Shown: positions 44,035 through 54,269 of the stretch, one piece after another
Layout: the number at the start of each line of letters is the position of its first letter
Numbering within the stretch: position 1 is the stretch's first letter
Assembly (NCBI RefSeq): GCF_000241265.1
Contig: NZ_BAEE01000043.1
Span: 44,863 to 108,862 of the forward strand
DNA length: 64,000 nt
From: Gordonia araii NBRC 100433
Lineage (GTDB): Bacteria; Actinomycetota; Actinomycetes; Mycobacteriales; Mycobacteriaceae
Direction of reading: 5' to 3'
Notes under the pieces: model-generated
Databases searched by the model: none
What the model saw: the letters and a program-made list of their open reading frames with translations, nothing else
Told to the model about the DNA's origin: nothing
Made by a program: the position numbers and the translations under genes

Positions 44035-45404
44035 GCGGTCGCCTCCACGCCAGGCGCCGTGCCAGCGACGCCGGCCCACGCCGGCGGACCGTGCTGTCTC
44101 GCGCGCGCTCGACCGTCGGGAATCTCCTTGGTTCGCATGTTGTGTTCGTAGAGGAAGTAGTCGAGTTGCTGGGTGTGACGCGGCCGGTCGAGCATGTGCC
44201 CCGTGTACAGCTCCATGTCCTCGACGATCACCCGGCGCATCTCGTCGATCGAGGGGAGTCGGTAGTTGCCGGCCGCGTAGGCCCCGATGAGGCGGGCCTG
44301 CGCCTCCACGAACGGAAACAGCGTCGGCGTGGCCTGGGCGAAGCCGTGGAACACCAGATCGTCGATGCCGGGGTAGAACATCCGCTTGTACAGGTCGATG
44401 CGATTGTCCGGGGCCGAGATGAACTGCTCGTCGAAGAACGGGAAGGTGATGTTGTAGCCGGTGGCGTAGATGATGATGTCGAACTCGTCGGACGTGCCGT
44501 CGTCGAAGTGCACGGTGTCGCCGTCGAGCCGGCTGATGTTCGGTTTGGGGATCACGTCGCCCGACCCGAGGCGCAGCGGCAGGTCGATCGACTGCGTCGG
44601 GTGGGCCTCGAAGAACTTGTGGTTGGGCGTAGGCAGCCCGAACTTCTCCGGTCGTCCGGCCATCGGGATCATCATCTGCAGGAACTTGCGCTGCCACTTG
44701 AGCGGGATGTGCGGTGAGGTTCGGTAGAACTTGTCCGCCGGAGTGCCGCCGTAGTACTTCGGCACGATCCACGCGCCCGAGCGCGTCGAGAGCGTGAGGG
44801 TGTTCTGCAGGGCTTTGGACGACAGCTCGACGGCGATGTCGGCCGCGCTGTTGCCCAATCCGACGACGAGGATGCGCTTGCCGGTGAAGTCGTGCGGCGT
44901 CGTGATGTCGATGTAGTGGTGCGCGTGCATCTCGATGCCGTCGAACTCGCCGGGAAAGTCCGGATAGCGGGGATCCCAGTGGTGGCCGTTGGCGACGACG
45001 AGGAGGTCGAAGCGGCGTCTGCCGGTCTTCTCGGTGTCGAGTTCCCAGCCGCCCCCGGGCAGTCGCTGCGCGTGAACGACGCCGTTGCGGAACTCGATGT
45101 TGTCCTTGAGGTCGAAGGCGTGCGCATAGTCCTCGAGGTACTGCTTGATCTGCGTGTGGTGCGGGAAGTCGGGGTAGTCCTCCGGCATCGGAAAATCCCG
45201 GAAGGACAGTTGGTGCTTGGACGTGTCGATGTGCAACGACCGGTACGCGCTGGAGTGCCCGTTCGGATTTCCGAACGCCCAGTTGCCGCCGATGCGGTCC
45301 GAGGATTCGAACACCGTCTGCTCGATGTCGTAGTCGGTGAGCATCTTCGACGAGGTCAGGCCGCTGATCCCGGCGCCGATCACCGCCACGGTAGGTGTAC
45401 CCAT
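44031..45404 (-). CDS. flavin-containing monooxygenase (FMO/Baeyer-Villiger class)
   Basis: The 457-residue enzyme has an FAD-binding GAGISGL near residue 12, a second Rossmann motif VVGLGNSAAD near 185 for NADPH, and an FMO identifying-type sequence FPGEFDGIEMHAHHY before it. DIIIYATGYNITFPFF near 330 is the conserved ATG-containing motif of the family. It would oxygenate a soft nucleophile or a ketone. I start it at the ATG at 45404 because TACTCT lies six bases upstream, in preference to an ATG five codons earlier. It leads a two-gene operon with the hydrolase and is divergent from a small XRE regulator. Confidence 0.9.
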   Translation of the reverse strand: MGTPTVAVIGAGISGLTSSKMLTDYDIEQTVFESSDRIGGNWAFGNPNGHSSAYRSLHIDTSKHQLSFRDFPMPEDYPDFPHHTQIKQYLEDYAHAFDLKDNIEFRNGVVHAQRLPGGGWELDTEKTGRRRFDLLVVANGHHWDPRYPDFPGEFDGIEMHAHHYIDITTPHDFTGKRILVVGLGNSAADIAVELSSKALQNTLTLSTRSGAWIVPKYYGGTPADKFYRTSPHIPLKWQRKFLQMMIPMAGRPEKFGLPTPNHKFFEAHPTQSIDLPLRLGSGDVIPKPNISRLDGDTVHFDDGTSDEFDIIIYATGYNITFPFFDEQFISAPDNRIDLYKRMFYPGIDDLVFHGFAQATPTLFPFVEAQARLIGAYAAGNYRLPSIDEMRRVIVEDMELYTGHMLDRPRHTQQLDYFLYEHNMRTKEIPDGRARARQHGPPAWAGVAGTAPGVEATA

Positions 45405-45410
45405 GCGCCG

Positions 45411-45416
45411 AGAGTA
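45411..45416 (-). promoter_or_regulatory. predicted -10 element of a leaderless FMO transcript
   Basis: TACTCT is followed by 6 nt and the ATG at 45404. Confidence 0.5.
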
Positions 45417-45522
45417 CACAGATTCAAGATTGTGTCTACCCGCTTGCCGGAAAGTGGGCGGGCATCCGAAGTGATGCCGCCATGTAAACCAGGTACGAAA
45501 ACCATGTATGCAAGGTCGTCAA

Positions 45523-45545
45523 AACCCTATTCTGCCAACAGGGTT
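45523..45545. promoter_or_regulatory. inverted repeat just before the XRE regulator (candidate operator)
   Basis: AACCCT and AGGGTT arms with an 11-base centre end five bases before the GTG of the small XRE gene, in the 146-base gap shared with the divergent monooxygenase gene. Autoregulation by the XRE protein is a natural guess. Confidence 0.4.
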
Positions 45546-45550
45546 GATGC

Positions 45551-45817
45551 GTGCCCGCCTCACCTGTCGAACGTGCGCTAGCCAAGCGCCTCGGCGTGGA
45601 AGTCCAACGGCGGCGTATCGAATCGAAGCTCAGCCAAGAGCAATTGGCCAACGCGGTGGGGATCAGCAAGAACCACCTGCAACTGCTGGAAAGCGGATTG
45701 AGCGACCGGAAGAAGGGCACACCGGCGAACCCTCGGCTGGGCACGCTCATCGCACTCGGTCGCGAGCTGGGGGTCGACGTCACTGATTTGCTTCGCGCGG
45801 CGCGTTCGGCATCCTGA
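45551..45817 (+). CDS. small XRE-family helix-turn-helix regulator
   Basis: An 88-residue protein that is essentially one Cro/C1-type domain: RLGVEVQRRRIESKLSQEQLANAVGISKNHLQLLESG spans the first four helices (with Q-x3-A and the recognition helix), followed by LGTLIALGRELGVDVTDLLR. No effector domain is present. The start is a GTG at 45551 without a clear ribosome site, directly after an inverted repeat. It is divergent from the FMO-hydrolase operon, the likeliest target, and 23 bases upstream of a TetR gene. Confidence 0.82.
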   Translation: MPASPVERALAKRLGVEVQRRRIESKLSQEQLANAVGISKNHLQLLESGLSDRKKGTPANPRLGTLIALGRELGVDVTDLLRAARSAS

Positions 45818-45828
45818 GCCGAGCCGTC

Positions 45829-45834
45829 TAGCCT
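45829..45834 (+). promoter_or_regulatory. predicted -10 element of a leaderless tetR transcript
   Basis: TAGCCT is followed by 6 nt and the ATG at 45841. Confidence 0.5.
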
Positions 45835-45840
45835 GACGCC

Positions 45841-46443
45841 ATGACCCGCACCGACGCCGAGACGACACGTGCGCGGTTGCTCGACGTCGCCGACGAGTTG
45901 CTCGCGGCCAAAGGCATCCGGGCGACCACGATGAGCACCGTCGCGGAACGGGCGGCGGTTTCACGTGCGTGGCTGTACCGGCTCTTCCCCGATAAGAACG
46001 CCCTCGTTGGCGCCTCCTTGATCCGCATGGTCGAGACGAGCTGGGAGCGAAACCACGCTGAACTCGCCGCGATCGACGGCTTCGAGAACCGGTTGGTGGC
46101 GGGAGTGCAGATCGGCCGGCGCGCCTACGACGATCCCGGCGCCACCCTGATGCGACTGCGAACGGCCGAACCCGAGGAGTTCGCGGCCGCGATCGGAGTG
46201 GGTGTCGCCGGGCTGGTCCCCGACCTCGCGGCCTTCTGGCGCCGCTATCTCGTGGCTGCTGTCGACGACGGGGAGATCCACCCCGACACGGATATCGACG
46301 AGGCCGCCGAATGGGTGGCCCGGGTGCTAATCAGCCTTGGAAGCATTCCGGGCAACCGCATCGACGCCGACGACCCCGAGTCGGTTCGGCGACATTTCCG
46401 GCGCTATGTTCTCCCCGCGCTACGGTCGCGGCCCGCGCACTGA
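45841..46443 (+). CDS. TetR-family regulator
   Basis: The 200-residue protein has the TetR N-terminal helix-turn-helix: RARLLDVADELLAAKGIRAT, then MSTVAERAAVSRAWLYRLFPDK, near residues 10-55. The remaining all-helical part is the ligand and dimerisation domain. No dedicated target is obvious; it lies between the small XRE gene and two conserved membrane or cytosolic genes transcribed in the same direction. A -10-like TAGCCT six bases before the ATG predicts its own leaderless transcript. Confidence 0.9.
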   Translation: MTRTDAETTRARLLDVADELLAAKGIRATTMSTVAERAAVSRAWLYRLFPDKNALVGASLIRMVETSWERNHAELAAIDGFENRLVAGVQIGRRAYDDPGATLMRLRTAEPEEFAAAIGVGVAGLVPDLAAFWRRYLVAAVDDGEIHPDTDIDEAAEWVARVLISLGSIPGNRIDADDPESVRRHFRRYVLPALRSRPAH

Positions 46444-46482
46444 TAAATTCAAGCCACAGCCAACCGAACAGAGAGGGCAGAC

Positions 46483-46740
46483 GTGGAGAGCCTCATCGTC
46501 CCCATCGGGATTCCGGTAGTCGTCCTGGTGGTCATTTCGGTGCTCCTGTGCGTGCTCGCGATGGTGTACCTGACGTTCTTCGGCGTGACCAAGTACAAGG
46601 ACACCGAGTACTACACGCTCGATCAGCCCTGGGAGCACGAACCGATTCTCTTCTCCGCCACCGAGGTGCCGAATATGGCGCTGCCGGCGCACGCGGAGGA
46701 GTCCGATACCGCAGGAGGTGCCGCTCATGGCAAGTGGTGA
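46483..46740 (+). CDS. single-helix membrane protein, unknown function
   Basis: An 85-residue protein with one long hydrophobic segment (residues about 5-36, IVPIGIPVVVLVVISVL onward), followed by a soluble tail YKDTEYYTLDQPWEHEPILFSATEVP and an alanine/glutamate-rich end. Topology is N-terminal anchor with a 45-residue tail. GAGAGGG precedes the GTG start, and TAAATT about 35 bases upstream could be a -10. The 3' end overlaps the DUF5130 gene, so the two are translationally coupled. I recognise no named family. Confidence 0.75.
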   Translation: MESLIVPIGIPVVVLVVISVLLCVLAMVYLTFFGVTKYKDTEYYTLDQPWEHEPILFSATEVPNMALPAHAEESDTAGGAAHGKW

Positions 46741-47200
46741 TCAGGTAGTGCCGGCGAGCCCGGTCGGCGATCTGCCCGTGGGCACCGTGGTGACCAACAG
46801 CGGGCGCGTGTCGGCGGTCCGGTTCCCCGACGCGGAGGTGCCGGGTTTCCCGTTCACCCCGGACCAGCTGATGACCCTGGACGAGGCGCTCAAGGACTGC
46901 TCCGAGAGTGCGCGCGTGCGCTTCTCGGTCTACCTCGGCGACCTCGGATCGGACCCGGTCGCGAGCGCCCGCGAGGTGCTGCTCAAGGCCCCCGAGCCGG
47001 CCCACGGCACGCTGATCGCGGTCTCGCCGAACTCGAAGGACATCGCGATCGTCTCCGGCAGCGCCGTCGCAGGCCGTGTCAACGACCGCGTCGCCGCCCT
47101 AGGAGTCACCGCCGCGGCCGGCTCGTTCCGCCGTGGCGACCTGATCGACGGCCTGGTCTCGGCACTGCGCGTGATGGCCACCGCCGCGGTCGCGCCGTAA
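46727..47200 (+). CDS. DUF5130 (TPM-like) protein, Rv2468c-like
   Basis: A 157-residue protein with the DUF5130 pattern: FTPDQLMTLDEALKDCSESARVRFSVYLGDLG at about residues 40-70, SAREVLLKAPEPAHGTLIAVSP, and DRVAALGVTAAAGSFRRGDLIDGL near the end. The fold is expected to resemble TPM (TLP18.3) domains; activity is unknown. The ATG at 46727 has an AGGAGGTG site at the right distance and overlaps the preceding membrane-protein gene by 14 bases, suggesting that the two products work together. A strong terminator follows. Confidence 0.82.
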   Translation: MASGDQVVPASPVGDLPVGTVVTNSGRVSAVRFPDAEVPGFPFTPDQLMTLDEALKDCSESARVRFSVYLGDLGSDPVASAREVLLKAPEPAHGTLIAVSPNSKDIAIVSGSAVAGRVNDRVAALGVTAAAGSFRRGDLIDGLVSALRVMATAAVAP

Positions 47201-47217
47201 CCGCATCGAACCGCAAC

Positions 47218-47249
47218 AGAAGACGCCCCCGGATGAGGGGGCGTCTTCT
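47218..47249. terminator. bidirectional terminator hairpin between the DUF5130 gene and dctA
   Basis: A perfect 13-bp stem (AGAAGACGCCCCC with GGGGGCGTCTTCT) and a 6-base loop separate two convergent genes. There is no long T tract, as is usual in actinobacteria. Confidence 0.85.
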
Positions 47250-47254
47250 GTCGT

Positions 47255-48595
47255 TCAGGTCCTAGTGTTCGCGGTTGTGCCGGCCTGACTCAGCTCGAAC
47301 GGGATCTCGCCCCGCAACACGCGGTCGGCCCGGTCGGTGTCGAGGGTCTGCGTCCACTTGCCGATCAACAGCGTGCCGACCGCGTTGCCGCTGAAGTTGG
47401 TCAGGGCCCGCGCCTCCGACATGAACCGGTCGACGCCGACGACCACCGCGACACCGTCGAGCAGGTCGGGACGATGTGCCTGGAGGCCGCCGGCGAGCGT
47501 CGCCAAACCCGCTCCGGTCACGCCGGCCGCACCCTTGGACGCGATGATCATGAACAGCAACAGACCCAGTTGCTCGCCGAAGGACATCGGGTCCCCGGCG
47601 GCGTCGGCGACGAAGAGCGACGCCATCGTCAGGTAGATGGCCGTGCCGTCGAGGTTGAAGGAGTATCCCGTCGGCACCACGATCCCGACGGTGGAGGTGT
47701 TGACCCCCATGTGCTCCATCTTCGCGATCAGCGAGGGGAGTGCGGGTTCGGAGGAGGACGTCGCGACGATCAGCAGGTATTCGCGGGCCAGATACCGGGC
47801 GAGCCGGAACACCGAGAACCCGGTGACGAAGCGCAACAGTAGGCCTAGTACGACGAACACGAACACGATGCACGTCGCATAGAAGGCGAGGACGAAGACG
47901 GCGAGTTCGCGCACCGCCGACCACCCGGTCTGGGAGACGACTCCGGCGATCGCGCCGAAGGCACCGATCGGGGCCGTCCACAGCACCATGGCCAGCACCT
48001 TGAAGACCAGTTTCTGGAAATAGCTGACGGCGGTCAGGATCGGCTCGCCGTCCTTGCCGAGCGCCTGGATCGCGAAACCGACGAGAAGGGCGACGAACAG
48101 CGCTTGCAGCACCTGTCCCGACGTCAAGGCGGAAACCAGCGTGTCCGGGATGATCCCCTGCAAGAAGTCGATGGTGCCGCCCGACTCGTGGGCTTTGTCC
48201 GCCAGCTCGGCGCCCTTGCCCGGATCCGGCTTGAAATCCAGTCCGGTTCCCGGCTTCAGCAGGTTTCCGACCAGCAGGCCGATGGCGAGTGCGGCCGTCG
48301 ACATCGCCAAGAAGTAAACGAAAGCCAAGCCGCCGACCTTGCCGACGGTGGCCGCTTTGCGGACCGATCCGATGCCGATCACGATCGTGCAGAAGATCAC
48401 CGGGGCGATCATCATCTTGATCAGACTGACGAACATCGAGCCGAGGAAGGCCACTTCTTTCCCGAATGCCGGCGCGAGCAACCCGACCGCGATCCCGGCG
48501 AACACACCGATGATGACCAGGATGTAAAGCCAATGCGTGCGATTGCGCGGCGGCTTGGACGGAGTCGGCGGCAAGTGCTCGATGTCGGTGGCCAT
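47255..48595 (-). CDS. dctA: DctA-type cation:dicarboxylate symporter
   Basis: The 446-residue membrane protein has the glutamate/dicarboxylate symporter signature set: SLIKMMIAPVIFCTIVIGIG near residue 58, ATSSSEPALPSLIAKMEHMGV with the serine-rich re-entrant loop near 275, VVPTGYSFNLDGTAIYLTMASLF near 305 (two motifs), and KGAAGVTGAGLATLAG near 355. It would import C4-dicarboxylates such as succinate and fumarate with protons or sodium. AGGAG precedes the ATG. It converges on the DUF5130 gene across a terminator and lies 57 bases downstream of pepN. Confidence 0.9.
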   Translation of the reverse strand: MATDIEHLPPTPSKPPRNRTHWLYILVIIGVFAGIAVGLLAPAFGKEVAFLGSMFVSLIKMMIAPVIFCTIVIGIGSVRKAATVGKVGGLAFVYFLAMSTAALAIGLLVGNLLKPGTGLDFKPDPGKGAELADKAHESGGTIDFLQGIIPDTLVSALTSGQVLQALFVALLVGFAIQALGKDGEPILTAVSYFQKLVFKVLAMVLWTAPIGAFGAIAGVVSQTGWSAVRELAVFVLAFYATCIVFVFVVLGLLLRFVTGFSVFRLARYLAREYLLIVATSSSEPALPSLIAKMEHMGVNTSTVGIVVPTGYSFNLDGTAIYLTMASLFVADAAGDPMSFGEQLGLLLFMIIASKGAAGVTGAGLATLAGGLQAHRPDLLDGVAVVVGVDRFMSEARALTNFSGNAVGTLLIGKWTQTLDTDRADRVLRGEIPFELSQAGTTANTRT

Positions 48596-48652
48596 TGGTC
48601 TCCTGGGCTTCGAGTAGTCCGGGGCCGACCACTGGGGCCGACGCGTGTGAAG

Positions 48653-51229
<2,577 letters not shown>

Positions 51230-51236
51230 GCGTTAC

Positions 51237-51242
51237 AGACTA
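51237..51242 (-). promoter_or_regulatory. predicted -10 element of a leaderless pepN transcript
   Basis: TAGTCT is followed by 7 nt and the GTG at 51229. Confidence 0.45.
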
Positions 51243-51302
51243 ACGACGATGGCAAGAGCAGCACCTGGTGCGTGCTGTTCGGCGGGGGAGTACAACGGAC
51301 CC

Positions 51303-51905
51303 ATGACCAATCGTGTTGATTTCTGGTTCGATCCGCTGTGCCCGTGGTGCTGGATCACGTCCCGTTGGATTCTGGAAGCCGAGAAGGTACGTCCCATCGA
51401 TGTGAACTTCCACATCATGAGCCTGGCGGTCCTCAACGAGGGCAAAGACATCCCCGAGGAATACCGCGAGGCCCTCAAGAACGCCTGGCAACCGGTTCGG
51501 GTGCTCGCTGCCGCGGCAGCGGACCGCGGAGACGAGGTTCTGGCCCCGCTATACACGGCGATGGGGACCCGGATCCACAACCAGGGGGACCAGGACTTCG
51601 GATCGGTGATCGCCGGAGCCCTCGCCGACGTCGGGTTGCCCGCCGAACTCGCGTCGGCCGCCGACTCCACGGAGTTCGACGAGGCCATCCGCACGAGCCA
51701 TCACGCGGGCATGGACAAGGTCGGCGACGACGTCGGCACCCCGACAATCCACGTCAACGACGTCGCCTTCTTCGGACCGGTGCTGTCGCGGATCCCGCGC
51801 GGCGAGGATGCCGGCACCCTCTGGGACGGTGTTGTCGCCGTCGCGTCGAATCCGCATTTCTTCGAACTCAAGCGAACGCGGACCGAGGACCCCGCCTTCG
51901 ACTGA
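51303..51905 (+). CDS. DsbA-like mycothiol-dependent nitroreductase (Rv2466c-type)
   Basis: The 200-residue protein is a DsbA-family thioredoxin-fold enzyme with the active site CPWC in [21 protein letters not shown] and a cis-proline region [19 protein letters not shown]. The sequence closely follows M. tuberculosis Rv2466c, a mycothiol-dependent reductase involved in oxidative-stress defence and in activating nitro-aromatic prodrugs. Position next to divergent pepN agrees. The ATG at 51303 starts the fold; TACAAC six bases upstream is a weak -10. The protein is cytosolic, with no signal peptide. Confidence 0.9.
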   Translation: MTNRVDFWFDPLCPWCWITSRWILEAEKVRPIDVNFHIMSLAVLNEGKDIPEEYREALKNAWQPVRVLAAAAADRGDEVLAPLYTAMGTRIHNQGDQDFGSVIAGALADVGLPAELASAADSTEFDEAIRTSHHAGMDKVGDDVGTPTIHVNDVAFFGPVLSRIPRGEDAGTLWDGVVAVASNPHFFELKRTRTEDPAFD

Positions 51906-51917
51906 GCCCGGCGTCGG

Positions 51918-52949
51918 CTAGGGCCGGGTTTGCGAGACCATCCCGTTGGGAAGGTAGCCGTCGGGAACCGCGGCCGGATGTAGCGGCTGCGGGGCGATCG
52001 GGACGGCGTTTCCGCTCCCCGCGCCGCGCACGACCGCCGACGGCCGCAACCACATGGCGCCGGACTTGGTCCGGTCGCGAAGCGCGGCCGCCCGCCAGGT
52101 CAGAACGGGATGGCTTGCCAGCGCGTTCACCAGATGGACGAACGGGCCGCGTTCCTGCGTCGCCCGGTCGGCGAACTGGTCGAAGTCGACCGCGCGGAGC
52201 ATGTACTTGCCGATGGCGAGCACGCCCATCGCCCCCGGGGCACCCGACGGCTGGGTGTAGTAGCCGTAGTTGTCGGCGGTGAACTCCTGCGCGCGCGACA
52301 ACGCACTGCCGAGGATGGGGATGGGCATGCCGAACGCCGTGCTCAGCTGCCGCCAGTACGACGTGTGGCCGGCCGCGATGTGTCCGACCTCGTGGCCGAT
52401 GATGAAACGCAGCGCCTCCGGGTCGCGGGCCTGGCCGCCGATTTCGAACAGGTCGCTGTTGATGATCACGAACCGGCGGAACCCGTGGCCGGACGCGCCC
52501 GCGTTGATGACTCCGTTCCCGTTGACCACGTAGGCGTCGGGAATGTACTCGAGGCCGAACCGAGCGGCCGCGTCGGCGACCATCGCGTACGCCTCGCCGA
52601 ACTGCGTCGGCGTGATCTGGACGCCGTTGACCCGTGGGCGCGCATAAGTCATGCCGCGGCCGATGGCGAGTAGCGCGGGCAGCAGCAGCAGCGAGAGGAA
52701 GGTCGCGCTCAAGTTGCTCAACATGACGTTGACGATCACGGCCAGATAGGCGACCAGGGTGAACACGATGACCACCACCAGCATGGGAATCTCCCACGGG
52801 TGGCGCTGCGGAACGTTCGCGTAGCGCGCGGGCGGCAGCCAATGCGCGTCGGCGGGCAGTTCTTTGGGCTCGGGCGCCGGTCCCGCGGGGATCCCGGGGA
52901 CCGACGGAATCGGGGACGAGAGGCCAGGGGTCGTTTCTGGATTCACCAC
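51918..52949 (-). CDS. M48-family membrane metalloprotease
   Basis: The 343-residue protein has a proline-rich N-terminus, two hydrophobic helices (residues about 54-75 and 80-97) and an M48 peptidase domain. The zinc motif FIIGHEVGHIAAGH (HExxH) lies near residue 189 and the third ligand is in SRAQEFTADNYG (ExxxD) near 222. It resembles HtpX-like proteases that clear damaged membrane proteins; the actual substrate is unknown. Two adjacent GTG codons at 52949 and 52946 are possible starts. It is divergent from rpiB across only 22 bases that hold a shared palindromic -10. Confidence 0.88.
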   Translation of the reverse strand: MVNPETTPGLSSPIPSVPGIPAGPAPEPKELPADAHWLPPARYANVPQRHPWEIPMLVVVIVFTLVAYLAVIVNVMLSNLSATFLSLLLLPALLAIGRGMTYARPRVNGVQITPTQFGEAYAMVADAAARFGLEYIPDAYVVNGNGVINAGASGHGFRRFVIINSDLFEIGGQARDPEALRFIIGHEVGHIAAGHTSYWRQLSTAFGMPIPILGSALSRAQEFTADNYGYYTQPSGAPGAMGVLAIGKYMLRAVDFDQFADRATQERGPFVHLVNALASHPVLTWRAAALRDRTKSGAMWLRPSAVVRGAGSGNAVPIAPQPLHPAAVPDGYLPNGMVSQTRP

Positions 52950-52957
52950 GACACCAA

Positions 52958-52965
52958 ACTATAGT
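52958..52965. promoter_or_regulatory. palindromic ACTATAGT serving as -10 for both rpiB and the M48 gene
   Basis: TATAGT reads on the plus strand at 52960-52965, 6 nt before the rpiB ATG, and on the minus strand at 52963-52958, 8 nt before the GTG of the M48 protease gene. Both genes are predicted to be leaderless from one symmetrical element. Confidence 0.5.
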
Positions 52966-52971
52966 GGCGCC

Positions 52972-53445
52972 ATGCGTGTCTACTTGGGTGCTGACCATGC
53001 CGGATTCGAATTGAAGAACCGCATCGCCGACCATCTGCGGTCCGCGGGCCACGAAGTCGTCGACTGTGGCGCCCACGAGTACGACGCGCTCGACGACTAT
53101 CCGGCGTTCTGCATCGCCGCCGCCGCGCGGACGGTCGCCGATCCGGGCAGCCTTGGAATCGTGCTCGGCGGTAGCGGCAACGGCGAGCAGATCGCCGCGA
53201 ACAAGGTTCCCGGCGCACGGTGCGCCCTGGCTTGGAGCGTCGAGACCGCCGAACTCGCGCGCCAGCACAACAATGCTCAGCTGATCGGCATCGGCGGCCG
53301 GATGCACACCGAAGCCGAGGCCCTGGCCATCGTCGACGCCTTCCTCGCGACCCCGTGGTCGGAGGAAGAGCGCCATCAGCGCCGCATCGACATCCTCGCC
53401 GAGTACGAGCGCACCGGCGTCGCGCCCGCCGTGCCCGGTGCCTGA
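52972..53445 (+). CDS. rpiB: RpiB, ribose-5-phosphate isomerase B
   Basis: The 157-residue enzyme interconverts ribose 5-phosphate and ribulose 5-phosphate. It begins MRVYLGADHAGFELKNRIAD, the RpiB signature, and has IVLGGSGNGEQIAANKVPG with Glu72 in place of the catalytic Cys of E. coli RpiB, as in M. tuberculosis. HNNAQLIGIGGRMHT is the other conserved block. I chose the ATG at 52972 because TATAGT lies exactly six bases upstream and the family N-terminus starts there. It overlaps nei2 by 8 bases. Confidence 0.95.
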   Translation: MRVYLGADHAGFELKNRIADHLRSAGHEVVDCGAHEYDALDDYPAFCIAAAARTVADPGSLGIVLGGSGNGEQIAANKVPGARCALAWSVETAELARQHNNAQLIGIGGRMHTEAEALAIVDAFLATPWSEEERHQRRIDILAEYERTGVAPAVPGA

Positions 53446-54262
53446 GGGACACACCCTCCATCGGCTCGCCCGGCGCCAGCGGCGCCTCTTCGGCGGGCAG
53501 CGGGTGGCGCTGAGCAGCCCGCAAGGACGCTTCGCCGACGAGGCGGCGCTACTCGACGGGTGGGTGTTCCACCGCGCACAGGCCTGGGGCAAACACCTGG
53601 TTCAGGAGTATCGGCCGCCGGAGTCGACGCCGCGGTCGGGTCCGCGCCGACTGGTCCACGTGCACCTCGGGATCTACGGGGCCTTCCACGAACTGCCCGT
53701 CCCGCCCGGACCGCCGGTCGGTCAGGTGCGGTTGCGGATAGTGGGTGAGACCGCCGCCGTCGACCTGCGCGGACCGAACGCCTGTGAGATCTACACGCCG
53801 GAAGACCTCGACGATCTGATCGCCCGGCTCGGTCCGGACCCGCTGCGGCCCGACGCGGATCCGCTGCGGGCGCGCGCGGCCATCCAGCGCTCGAAGCGTC
53901 CGATCGGGGCCCTGCTCATGGACCAGAAGGTGATCGCCGGCGTCGGCAACGTGTATCGCGCCGAGGTGCTCTTCCGCGTGGGTATCAACCCGCATCGACC
54001 GGGGGTCTCGATCTCCGACGACGAGTTCGATGACCTGTGGTCTGATCTGCTCCTGCTGATGCCGGTCGGCGTCCGGCGGGGTCAGATGCACGTCATTCGC
54101 CCGGAGGACGATCATGGCGCGCCGTCCTACCGGCCCGACCGTCCGCGCACCTACGTGTACCGGCGAGCCGGCGAGCCGTGCCGTGTGTGCGGCACGCCGA
54201 TCGCCCACGAGGTCATGGAAGGCCGGAATCTGTTCTGGTGCCCGCGATGCCAGCCTGGATGA
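53438..54262 (+). CDS. nei2: Nei2-type Fpg/Nei DNA glycosylase/AP lyase
   Basis: The 274-residue base-excision-repair enzyme starts (after GTG) with PEGHTLHRLARR, where the Pro and Glu at positions 2 and 3 are catalytic. The H2TH region is visible in DQKVIAGVGNVYRAEVLF near residue 165, and the C-terminal zinc finger is CRVCG...FWCPRCQ (C-x2-C-x16-C-x2-C). It should excise oxidised pyrimidines. Coupled to rpiB by an 8-base overlap, as Rv2464c is to Rv2465c. Confidence 0.93.
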   Translation: MPEGHTLHRLARRQRRLFGGQRVALSSPQGRFADEAALLDGWVFHRAQAWGKHLVQEYRPPESTPRSGPRRLVHVHLGIYGAFHELPVPPGPPVGQVRLRIVGETAAVDLRGPNACEIYTPEDLDDLIARLGPDPLRPDADPLRARAAIQRSKRPIGALLMDQKVIAGVGNVYRAEVLFRVGINPHRPGVSISDDEFDDLWSDLLLLMPVGVRRGQMHVIRPEDDHGAPSYRPDRPRTYVYRRAGEPCRVCGTPIAHEVMEGRNLFWCPRCQPG

Positions 54263-54269
54263 GCGGGCG

